NCBI GenBank assembly: GCA_937915735.1
Contig: CALGGS010000112.1
Span: forward strand, 1-5,396
DNA: 5,396 nucleotides
Source: an uncultured Treponema sp.
GTDB lineage: Bacteria > Spirochaetota > Spirochaetia > Treponematales > Treponemataceae
Direction: 5' to 3'
Shown: positions 1 to 5,055 of the stretch, piece by piece
Numbering within the stretch: position 1 is the stretch's first letter
Layout: each line of letters opens with the position of its first letter
Translations under genes and position numbers: made by a program
Notes under the pieces: generated by a model
What the model was told of the DNA's origin: nothing
Seen by the model: only the letters and a program-made list of their open reading frames with translations
The model's database searches: none

Positions 1-170
1 GGCTCTCTGCAATAACATGGAATCAAGATTTCAGCCAGCGATGTATCAACAGGATATTCGCTGTAATTATCCTTTTTGTAGATTTTATATTTAGTTTCAG
101 GTCCGCCTATGACTTCAACCAAAATATAATCGCTTAATTCAATTTTTGTATGAATTGTTGGAAATGACAT
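1..170 (-). CDS. Unidentified protein, N-terminal 56 residues (gene runs off left edge)
   Basis: An open frame starts at the ATG at 170-168 and reads without a stop through the left edge of the window. The start is well supported: GGAGG (180-176) lies 5 bases upstream and a good promoter lies at 208-235. The visible protein begins MSFPTIHTKIELSDYILVEV and continues with a charged, Tyr/Lys-rich stretch (about residues 25-40, GGPETKYKIYKKDNYSEY) and then a more hydrophobic segment containing two cysteines (about 47-54, LAEILIPC.C). There is no signal peptide and no clear membrane segment, so it looks cytosolic. I do not recognise the family. It is divergent from the tandem AAA+ ATPase gene, with 169 bases between the two starts; whether they work together cannot be judged from this fragment. 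Confidence 0.7.
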   Translation of the reverse strand, partial: MSFPTIHTKIELSDYILVEVIGGPETKYKIYKKDNYSEYPVDTSLAEILIPCYCRE

Positions 171-207
171 TTGTTCCTCCTATAAAAACTTCGCACTTGT
201 CGCTTTT

Positions 208-235
208 AACATAGTACAGTTTTTTAAATCGTCAA
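208..235 (-). promoter_or_regulatory. Predicted sigma-70-type promoter for the left-edge gene
   Basis: On the minus strand, TTGACG (235-230) is followed after a 16-base spacer by TATGTT (213-208). These match the vegetative -35 and -10 consensus at five and four of six positions. The predicted transcript would start near 200 and carry a leader of about 30 bases that includes the GGAGGAA ribosome site (180-174). No operator-like repeat is evident around it. Confidence 0.55.
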
Positions 236-293
236 ATATCGAGTTTTCAAATTCTCGGATAATCACAAAAATCCCAAAAAGATTCGCGAAAAA

Positions 294-324
294 TTTAACT
301 TTTCAAAAAATCTCCATATATTAT
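294..324 (+). promoter_or_regulatory. Candidate promoter of the tandem AAA+ gene
   Basis: A weak -35-like TTTAAC (294-299) is followed after 17 bases by TATATT (317-322); TATTAT at 319-324 is an equally possible -10. Either would start the transcript only about 10 bases before the ATG at 340, giving a very short leader that barely includes the ribosome site GAGG (330-333). The run of A and T across 240-325 makes such hexamers easy to find, so this is tentative and the true promoter may lie further upstream. Confidence 0.3.
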
Positions 325-339
325 TCTACGAGGTATAAA

Positions 340-2736
340 ATGCGAAGAGGAAGATTATCCAGATACATTAAACCAACTGTGTTGTACATGGGCGAGCTGA
401 CAACAACCGACTGCTATGCTTCGGCATACTATTTGTACAGAATCTCGGAAATGCTCGCCGGCGCAGAGGAGCAATTTGAGCAGCAGGTTGTACTTTTTTT
501 CAAACTTGCTATCCGCCTGAAATGCACGCAGGCAATTTCTGATTATCTTGAAAAAATGATCGAAAAGGCTGAAAAAACAGGAAAACTCACAAGATTTCAG
601 TTTCCGGACGATGTTCCAACAATCAAGCCGATGTATTTTGATTACTCAACTGTTCCCTTTGTTTACGATGAAGACAAAGCTGTTGACAGAAACATTCCAG
701 GCGACTTCGGCGACCACGAATTAAAAATCAATCAGACAGTCGTAAATCTCTACCGCTGTCTTTATGTGGACAATGAATTTTTACCGCCCCTCATTGCCAA
801 TTTTTTGCTCAAATCTCCTGGCAATGGCTCGGAACAGATTCAAAAGCCTATCTTCAAACTCACAAGGCTTCCTGCAAAAATCAAAAACGCAATCGAAGAT
901 TTTTCCAGACTCGACTTTTTGAGCGATGCGATTGAACTTACAACAGAGGAAAAAACATATCTTCTCTATTTGTACCGTTCTTCAATCTTTCCGCCGCTTA
1001 AAAAACTCATGAATTCCCTTACAGCCGAAGAAAGTTCTCGCTTCCGCACAGAAGTGCTGGACATTTCGCCCCATGACTACAGCGCGATTCTCCGCTCATC
1101 TTCGGCTCTCAGAACTTACGGATTCATTGACGATGAAGGAGACCCGCACGAAGACACAATCGACTGCATCACGAACGAAAATTTTGATGTCTTCTTCACG
1201 GATCTGGTAAAAGAAACTGACTGCAAGGATTCATACAAGCTCGACTCATTCAATGTGAACAAAAATGTCACGCACATTATGACCAGAATGTTGTGCGGCG
1301 AAGAAAACATTTCTCTTCTATTGTACGGTAAGCCTGGCAGCGGAAAAACTGAATTTGCCAAATCACTTGCGAAGGCTTCCGGCTTAAAACCGCTGATTTT
1401 CAAAAACGAAGCAGAATTAAATGTCTCACAGAAGACCGGCGAGAATTATGTTTTGAGCAGATTGAATCTTTTTCTTTCGATAAGCCGCCCGGACACGGTT
1501 CTGATTATCGATGAGGCCGACACTCTTTTAAAAACACGCGATTCTAGCTTCTTCGGCATGATTTCACCGTCAAAAACAAAGGGCACCATCAACAAAATGC
1601 TCGAAGCAAACAAGAATAAAATCATCTGGATTGTGAATTTCACAGGGCAGATTGACGAATCAACTTTGCGGCGTTTCAATTTCTCGTACAAATTCGACGC
1701 GATGAGCCGTGAGCAGCTAAAATCAATCGCACAGACTAAGCTCAGTCCGCTCAATCTCCCGCAACTTATGAACGAGAAAATCTTGAGCTTGATGGAAAAA
1801 TACAGCGTGACTGGAGCTTCGGTTGATAATGTCGTAAAGACAATCAAAAGCCTTGAAAGCTCTTCCTTGCAAAGCGGAGAGGCCGCGAACACGGATTCAG
1901 ATTTTATCGATTCCGTGCAGGCAATTCTCAAAGAAAATTCTCTCCTGATTAACGGCAAAAAGCGGATGAGGGAAAATGTCGGCAAAAATTATGACACAAA
2001 AGCCCTGAACGCAAGCATGGAGCCTGAAAAAATCGTGAGAATGGTTCAGAACGCAGAGGAATTCTCAAAGAACAACTCGCAGAATCTTTCTGGCGGAGAA
2101 AACGGAATCAGAATGTTGTTCTACGGAAAAAGTGGCACTGGCAAAACCGAATTCGCGCGCTACATTTCAGAAAGTCTTGGCAAAAAGATTCTTTTGAAGC
2201 GGGCAAGCGACATCCTCGACAAATATGTTGGTGGCTCCGAGCAGAATATCCGCGACGCGTTTGAGGAAGCCGACAGAACGGGCAGCATTCTCCTCTTCGA
2301 CGAGGCAGATTCGTTCTTTGCAAGCAGGGAAAATGCCGAGCACAGCTGGGAGCGCACACAAGTGAACGAATTTCTCACGCAGATGGAAGAATTTGGCGGC
2401 ATCATAATCTGCACTACAAATCTAAAGGAAATCATGGACAGCGCGATGAACCGCCGTTTTCACATAATCGTAGAATTTAAACCCCTGGACAAAACCGGAA
2501 TCCGCTGTATGCTCAAAAAATATTTTGCATCCTACGAATTCAGCGATGAAGAAATCAGCCGGCTGGAACGAAAAGAAAGCGTAACGCCCGGCGACTTCGG
2601 TGCGCTCGCGAACAGGATGAGATTCATGGACAGCACGGAGCTTTCGCCCGCCTACATCACAGAAGAGCTCTGCAAAATGCAGGACGAAAAGACAGGCGAA
2701 AGCACAAAGCGAAAAATCGGCTTTTACGCCGATTAA
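340..2736 (+). CDS. Tandem AAA+ ATPase (two complete AAA modules, helical N-terminal region)
   Basis: This 798-residue cytosolic protein has two ATPase modules. Residues 1 to about 300 form a mostly helical region with no recognised motif. Module 1 has Walker A GKPGSGKT (330-337), Walker B VLIIDEAD (387-394), a sensor-1 Asn in IVNFT (N433) and an arginine pair before Phe (R444-R445). Module 2 has Walker A GKSGTGKT (596-603), a pore-loop-like KYVGGSE (628-634), Walker B ILLFDEAD (650-657), sensor-1 TTN (N694), arginine-finger candidates R705-R706 and a lid with TPGDF (749-753). Both modules keep the catalytic Glu (E392, E655), so both should hydrolyse ATP. Module 2 resembles classic AAA proteins (COG0464 type) that thread or remodel proteins; module 1 lacks the KYVG loop. 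ATG 340 is the first ATG and has GAGG 6 bases upstream. The substrate is unknown. It converges on the sigma gene with 8 bases between stops. Confidence 0.93.
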   Translation: MRRGRLSRYIKPTVLYMGELTTTDCYASAYYLYRISEMLAGAEEQFEQQVVLFFKLAIRLKCTQAISDYLEKMIEKAEKTGKLTRFQFPDDVPTIKPMYFDYSTVPFVYDEDKAVDRNIPGDFGDHELKINQTVVNLYRCLYVDNEFLPPLIANFLLKSPGNGSEQIQKPIFKLTRLPAKIKNAIEDFSRLDFLSDAIELTTEEKTYLLYLYRSSIFPPLKKLMNSLTAEESSRFRTEVLDISPHDYSAILRSSSALRTYGFIDDEGDPHEDTIDCITNENFDVFFTDLVKETDCKDSYKLDSFNVNKNVTHIMTRMLCGEENISLLLYGKPGSGKTEFAKSLAKASGLKPLIFKNEAELNVSQKTGENYVLSRLNLFLSISRPDTVLIIDEADTLLKTRDSSFFGMISPSKTKGTINKMLEANKNKIIWIVNFTGQIDESTLRRFNFSYKFDAMSREQLKSIAQTKLSPLNLPQLMNEKILSLMEKYSVTGASVDNVVKTIKSLESSSLQSGEAANTDSDFIDSVQAILKENSLLINGKKRMRENVGKNYDTKALNASMEPEKIVRMVQNAEEFSKNNSQNLSGGENGIRMLFYGKSGTGKTEFARYISESLGKKILLKRASDILDKYVGGSEQNIRDAFEEADRTGSILLFDEADSFFASRENAEHSWERTQVNEFLTQMEEFGGIIICTTNLKEIMDSAMNRRFHIIVEFKPLDKTGIRCMLKKYFASYEFSDEEISRLERKESVTPGDFGALANRMRFMDSTELSPAYITEELCKMQDEKTGESTKRKIGFYAD
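2712..2734 (-). terminator. Probable intrinsic terminator of the sigma gene, inside the AAA+ gene's 3' end
   Basis: Read on the minus strand, a perfect 7-base-pair stem (AATCGGC, loop GTAAAA, GCCGATT) is followed directly by more T, giving a five-T tract whose first two bases lie in the stem. The stem is GC-rich near the loop. It begins 11 bases after the sigma stop codon (2745), the right place to end that transcript. It lies within the last eight codons of the opposing AAA+ gene. Read on the plus strand the stem is not followed by a T tract, so it should act in one direction only. Confidence 0.55.
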
Positions 2737-2739
2737 CAA

Positions 2740-2755
2740 TTTGCTTACGAGCAAA
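2740..2755. other. Hairpin across the convergent stop codons
   Basis: TTTGCT (2740-2745) and AGCAAA (2750-2755) form a perfect 6-base-pair inverted repeat around a four-base loop, TACG. It begins four bases after the AAA+ stop and includes the sigma stop codon in stem and loop. No T tract follows on the plus strand, so it is not a classical intrinsic terminator for the AAA+ gene. It could block RNA decay from the 3' end or help separate the two converging transcripts. Confidence 0.4.
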
Positions 2756-3356
2756 GGCCTTCCAGAGATTTCTGCAAATTGAGGAAGGCTTTTTTCTCAA
2801 TCTGGTGCATTCTTGCCTTTGTGTAGCCTTTGAGTTCACCAATCTCAGTGAAAAATTTTGGTTCTTTGCCGTTAAGTCCATAGTGCATTGAAACGACATC
2901 GCGCTCAAGTGGCTTAAGATTGCGCACAGCTTTGAGAAGAGATTTTGTTGACTCAGAATTAACGAAAGCTTCTGCGGTGTCAAAAGAATCAGGTTCAAGC
3001 TCCAAAAGTTCATCCGGGTCTTTTGAGGATTTGATGAGAGGAATTGTTTTTTTGTTGAAATTAAGGGCGTTTCGGATTTCTGTGCAAATACAATATTTTG
3101 CATAAGTGTTAAAGCGGAATCCTTTATGAACATCGAATTTGTCCGCAGCCTTGACAAGACCAATCAATGCTTCTTCAAAAAGCTCTTCGTCGTCAAGAAA
3201 ATGACCATAGAATCGCTGAGAAACTTTTCGTGCGAAAGGAACGCATGAGAGGATAAGAAGTTCGCGGGCTTCTTTGTCGCCATTCTCGGCTCTGAGAGCG
3301 ACTTCTTTTTCTTCTTCTGCAGAAAATCTGATTGTTGGAAATTTGAATTCGTCCAT
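2745..3356 (-). CDS. Small sigma-70-family RNA polymerase sigma factor (regions 2 and 4)
   Basis: This 203-residue protein should direct RNA polymerase to a specific promoter set. Region 2 spans about residues 24-100 and contains the diagnostic core EEALIGLVKAADKFD (61-75) followed by KGFRFNTYA (78-86). Region 4 spans about 138-200, with a helix-turn-helix ending in TKARMHQIEKKAF (179-191), matching the usual T.eRVrQIE..AL. The acidic linker between them (about 105-135) is too short and unlike region 3, and region 1.1 is absent, so this is an alternative factor and not the housekeeping one. Where sigma-70 has the WWIRQAI melting and -10 motif, this protein has YCICTEI (88-94), closer to the I.GEI form of sigma-B/FliA-type factors. 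ATG 3356 has AGGAGG (3368-3363) 6 bases upstream. No anti-sigma gene is adjacent. Confidence 0.9.
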   Translation of the reverse strand: MDEFKFPTIRFSAEEEKEVALRAENGDKEARELLILSCVPFARKVSQRFYGHFLDDEELFEEALIGLVKAADKFDVHKGFRFNTYAKYCICTEIRNALNFNKKTIPLIKSSKDPDELLELEPDSFDTAEAFVNSESTKSLLKAVRNLKPLERDVVSMHYGLNGKEPKFFTEIGELKGYTKARMHQIEKKAFLNLQKSLEGLCS

Positions 3357-3394
3357 GTTTGGCCTCCTAAAATTGGTAAATTAAAAATTTTGTG

Positions 3395-3422
3395 ATAATA
3401 CATATAGGCGTCTGACCAACCG
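3395..3422 (-). promoter_or_regulatory. Candidate promoter of the sigma gene
   Basis: On the minus strand TATTAT (3400-3395) is a good -10-like word placed 38 bases before the ATG, leaving a leader of about 30 bases that contains the AGGAGG ribosome site. The best-spaced -35 position (CGGTTG, 3422-3417, 16-base spacer) fits poorly, and TTGGTC (3419-3414) is too close. The A/T-tract block directly upstream (3421-3460) sits where an UP element would contact the polymerase alpha subunits and could compensate for the weak -35. The promoter may also be read by a factor with other preferences. Confidence 0.3.
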
Positions 3423-3460
3423 AAAAAAAATAAATTTTTGTTATATTTAATTTTTTTTCG
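3421..3460. repeat. Inverted repeat with A8 and T8 arms
   Basis: CGAAAAAAAA (3421-3430) is repeated in perfect inverted form as TTTTTTTTCG (3451-3460), and the symmetry extends one more base on each side of the inner spacer (T3431/A3450). The inner 18 bases are also almost only A and T. It lies just upstream of the candidate sigma promoter. It may be a curved-DNA or UP element, or the operator of a dimeric regulator. It is unlikely to be a terminator, because it lies between two divergent starts. Confidence 0.5.
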
Positions 3461-3526
3461 AGATTTATTTTTGAAGACGGCTTCCCCGGCGCTTAAGCTT
3501 CCGGTAACAGGAGTTCAGACTTACAA

Positions 3527-3536
3527 ACGAATTCGT
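3527..3536. promoter_or_regulatory. 10-base palindrome upstream of the DUF4405 gene
   Basis: ACGAATTCGT is a perfect 10-base palindrome located 83 bases before the DUF4405 start codon; the symmetry does not extend further. A site of this size and position could bind a dimeric regulator, but a single short palindrome in AT-rich DNA can also arise by chance. Confidence 0.2.
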
Positions 3537-3618
3537 AGTGTGAATTATTTTTCTGACATTCTTCTCTGATTGGCAGGAAAAACCAACAGTATTTGGATAA
3601 TTTACCCGATAAGTAAGT

Positions 3619-4374
3619 ATGGATAAGATAAACCGAATAAGGCTTCCGATTGACATTATGATGACTCTGATTTCAATAGTCCTGATGGGCGGAAACTATC
3701 TCTTCCCTGCCGATATTGTTCACGAAATCTTAGGCGTGGCTCTTTTTGTCTTATGGGGCGTTCACATCGCACTGAACCGCCGCTGGTACTCTGCCCTTTT
3801 TCGCGGCAAATACAATCCCTACCGCATAATGCAGACTGTCATAAACTGCTGCATTTTAATCTGCACAATCCTTCTGATGATAAGCGGAATAATTCTTTCA
3901 AATCATCTTTTTACTTTTCTGAACATTCAGGGCGGGCTTGGATTTGCCAGAATTGCCCACCTTCTTGCAAGCCACTGGTATTATCTTTTTATGTCGCTGC
4001 ATATTGGAATGCATGCAGGGATGATTGCAAATAAGATTAGGCTCAGCCGTACCCAGCAAGAATGTCATTTCCGTGCTCTGACACGGGAATCTTCTGGCAA
4101 GGCGAAGGCGATAAAGGCGATTGCTGCAAAAGTTCTTCTGGTTCTGGTCTGTGTCTATGGAATCTATGCCTTTATTGTACGCGGTGTGGGAAAATACTTG
4201 TTCTTGCGACAGCAGTTTTTCTTTTTGGATTTGGAAAAGGGCTATCTGCTTTTTGCCTTGGATTATCTTTCAATTCTCGTGCTGATTGCCACTGCGTCCC
4301 ACTGGCTTGGAAAAGCGCTCAGAGCTTGGAGCAGCGGACGCAAGGAATCCTGCCGCCATTACATCTCCAGTTAG
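3619..4374 (+). CDS. DUF4405 membrane protein, probable haem-binding cytochrome b-like
   Basis: This 251-residue integral membrane protein has about six hydrophobic segments (roughly 12-30, 36-52, 72-94, 117-136, 167-188 and 209-228). Signature features of the family are HEILG (H35), WGVHIALNRRW (H49), RIAHLLASHW (H114, H119) and MSLHIGMH (H128, H132). Paired intramembrane histidines suggest b-type haem ligation and a role in electron transfer across the cytoplasmic membrane; this is inferred, since the family has no firm assignment known to me. ATG 3619 is the first possible start after an in-frame TAA at 3610-3612, but the ribosome site is weak (TAAG only), so translation may be low. The last 15 or so residues (after about 236, rich in Ser, Arg and Cys) look unlike the rest and are encoded where base composition becomes GC-richer, possibly by repeat-derived DNA. 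It stands alone on its strand and converges on brnA. Confidence 0.82.
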   Translation: MDKINRIRLPIDIMMTLISIVLMGGNYLFPADIVHEILGVALFVLWGVHIALNRRWYSALFRGKYNPYRIMQTVINCCILICTILLMISGIILSNHLFTFLNIQGGLGFARIAHLLASHWYYLFMSLHIGMHAGMIANKIRLSRTQQECHFRALTRESSGKAKAIKAIAAKVLLVLVCVYGIYAFIVRGVGKYLFLRQQFFFLDLEKGYLLFALDYLSILVLIATASHWLGKALRAWSSGRKESCRHYISS

Positions 4375-4450
4375 GGACGGAGCGAACAAGGCGAAAGCCA
4401 TAGCCGCCCGCCGTACAGCAAATCAGGCAGCGCAAGAAGCTCTTGTTAAG
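4375..4450. other. GC-richer convergent spacer between the DUF4405 gene and brnA
   Basis: These 76 bases separate the two converging stop codons. They contain a small GGC-GAAA-GCC hairpin with a GNRA-type loop (4390-4399), the left copy of the 25-base direct repeat (4404-4428), and an inverted repeat CAAGA/TCTTG around AGC (4433-4445). Neither hairpin is followed by a T tract on either strand, so I see no intrinsic terminator for the DUF4405 gene or brnA. The composition is clearly richer in G and C than the surrounding brnTA module and resembles dispersed intergenic repeat DNA. Confidence 0.5.
4404..4428 (+). repeat. Direct repeat flanking brnTA, left copy
   Basis: The first 15 bases here (4404-4418, including CCCGCCGTACAG) match 5090-5104 except at one position, and the following 10 bases again share TCAGGC. 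Overall 21 of 25 bases are identical and in the same orientation. It lies 23 bases outside the brnA stop codon, in the spacer after the DUF4405 gene. Confidence 0.55.
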
Positions 4451-4723
4451 TTAAAATCTACCTTCTGTTACAGCTTCTCTAAGACACTTGTTCATTCTTG
4501 TCTGATAACCTTTACCTGTAGCTTTCATCATTGCAAGGATATCTGCATCAATTTTAAATGAGATAAGTACTTTTTTGGGAGTAATGTCAAAATATTCTTT
4601 ATGATACGGAACAAATTCCTGTAATTCTTCTTTTGAGAATTTTGGAGAATCTTCATCATAAGTAATTGGAACTTTCTCAATTTCTGCAATGCGTTCAGCC
4701 GTTAATTTTTTTGATGTAATCAT
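4451..4723 (-). CDS. brnA: BrnA-family antitoxin and autorepressor
   Basis: This 90-residue protein is the antitoxin of a type II system: it binds and neutralises BrnT and, through a ribbon-helix-helix domain, represses its own operon. Family marks are ITYDEDSPKFSKEEL (20-34) in the N-terminal half, the predicted DNA-binding strand KVLISFKID (51-59), and the GKGYQTRMN motif (70-78) followed by a short final helix. Its length is normal for the family. The start at ATG 4723 is fixed by a near-perfect ribosome site, AAGGAGGT (4736-4729), 5 bases upstream and inside brnT. The gene overlaps the toxin gene by 29 bases, so the two are translated from one message, toxin first. The strong ribosome site should keep antitoxin in excess. 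Confidence 0.93.
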   Translation of the reverse strand: MITSKKLTAERIAEIEKVPITYDEDSPKFSKEELQEFVPYHKEYFDITPKKVLISFKIDADILAMMKATGKGYQTRMNKCLREAVTEGRF

Positions 4724-5009
4724 AATAGACCTCCTTCAAATCATTATCTGCTCTTTGGGCAGAAATAATTCTTGTTCGCTCCCGTTCCGTCAAAGTTGTT
4801 ACAAGAACCAAAAGACCGTTTATACAGCCGATTCCATTCCATCGTTCTTCATCAACAGAATGATTTCTGTTATAACGGACAAGAAAATACGGATCGTCGA
4901 ATACATCCGTTATTTCCTCGAATCCGAAACCGTGTTTTTTCCGGTTTATCTCGTTCTTCTCCTCATCCCATTCAAAGCGACCGTCATCGCTTATTACAGT
5001 TTTGCCCAT
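4695..5009 (-). CDS. brnT: BrnT-family ribonuclease toxin
   Basis: This 104-residue cytosolic toxin belongs to the BrnT family, which has a RelE-like fold and blocks growth by cutting RNA. Motifs seen in order are FEWDEEKNEINRKKHGFGFEE (12-32, with K25 and H26 of the characteristic KHG), a VFDDP turn (36-40), HSVDEERW (50-57), the strand GLLVLVTT (65-72) and RTRIISAQRA (78-87). The family usually has ISAR at the last site; here the Arg is Gln85 (CAA, one base from CGA), with Arg at 86, which may weaken activity. Length and start are normal: ATG 5009 has AAGGA (5020-5016) 6 bases upstream and a strong promoter at 5027-5055. It is the first gene of the operon and its last 29 bases overlap brnA. 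Confidence 0.93.
   Translation of the reverse strand: MGKTVISDDGRFEWDEEKNEINRKKHGFGFEEITDVFDDPYFLVRYNRNHSVDEERWNGIGCINGLLVLVTTLTERERTRIISAQRADNDLKEVYYDYIKKING
4729..4736 (-). promoter_or_regulatory. Strong internal ribosome site for brnA
   Basis: AAGGAGGT on the minus strand is an almost complete match to the end of 16S rRNA, 5 bases before the brnA ATG and inside the brnT coding frame. It is stronger than the AAGGA of brnT, which fits a design where antitoxin is made in excess from a toxin-first message. Confidence 0.8.
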
Positions 5010-5021
5010 AAAAAATCCTTA

Positions 5022-5050
5022 TAGATAGTATATATCTACAAGGATATACT
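5022..5050. promoter_or_regulatory. Probable BrnA operator (inverted repeats over the brnTA promoter)
   Basis: Two nested inverted repeats cover the promoter. AGTATAT (5027-5033) and ATATACT (5044-5050) are perfect 7-base arms with a 10-base centre, running from the -10 hexamer to the edge of the -35. TAGATA (5022-5027) and TATCTA (5033-5038) are perfect 6-base arms centred on the -10. Ribbon-helix-helix antitoxins typically bind such repeats as paired dimers and exclude polymerase. Which pair is used by BrnA cannot be told from sequence. Confidence 0.6.
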
Positions 5051-5055
5051 GTCAA
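5027..5055 (-). promoter_or_regulatory. brnTA promoter, near consensus
   Basis: On the minus strand TTGACA (5055-5050) is a perfect -35 hexamer, followed after exactly 17 bases by TATACT (5032-5027), a five-of-six -10. Transcription should start around 5020, right at the AAGGA ribosome site, leaving a leader of only about 10 bases. This is the strongest promoter in the window and would need repression, which the overlapping inverted repeats could supply. Confidence 0.8.

Larger units (their letters stand above)
3357..3618. other. Divergent intergenic region between the sigma and DUF4405 genes
   Basis: This 262-base stretch has no supported gene; short frames here lack ribosome sites and protein-like composition. 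The sigma side (3369-3475) is extremely AT-rich and holds the A8/T8 inverted repeat. A small GC-rich island follows (about 3477-3512) with CCGG at 3486-3489 and 3501-3504 around the palindrome GCTTAAGC (3491-3498), and then the palindrome ACGAATTCGT (3527-3536). For the DUF4405 gene I see CTGACA (3553-3558) and TTGGCA (3570-3575) as -35-like words and GATAAT (3596-3601) as a -10-like word, but no pair is correctly spaced (TTGGCA to GATAAT is 20 bases), so no promoter is assigned. Confidence 0.6.

Noticed and set aside
1446..1985. A long open frame (179 codons) on the minus strand within the AAA+ gene.
   Set aside because: It lies opposite conserved AAA motifs, has no ribosome site and no protein-like features; it is a shadow of the real gene.
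154..3342. The 12-mer ATTGTTGGAAAT occurs at 154-165 and 3331-3342, each encoding FPTI near the N-terminus of a minus-strand gene.
   Set aside because: About one shared 12-mer is expected by chance in a window this size, more so with AT bias; the proteins otherwise share no similarity.
3570..3590. TTGGCAGG before the DUF4405 gene recalls the -24 element of a sigma-54 promoter.
   Set aside because: There is no GC dinucleotide at the required -12 distance.
4444..4452. GTTAAGT near the brnA stop fits the integron core GTTRRRY, and toxin-antitoxin genes are common integron cassettes.
   Set aside because: No matching RYYYAAC partner with the imperfect palindrome of an attC site was found, and no core lies at the other end of the module.
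4062..4561. Plus-strand open frames across the DUF4405 3' end and the spacer.
   Set aside because: They overlap the well-supported DUF4405 frame and brnA, lack ribosome sites and have Cys/Arg-rich composition typical of wrong-frame translation.
4376..4791. GAGCGAACAAG in the spacer after the DUF4405 gene (about 4380-4390) also occurs on the opposite strand within brnT (about 4772-4782).
   Set aside because: In brnT it encodes part of the family-typical RERTR segment, so it is explained by protein constraint; the flanks do not match.
4689..5024. Plus-strand open frame of 111 codons opposite brnT.
   Set aside because: brnT on the other strand has clear family motifs, promoter and ribosome site; this frame has none.
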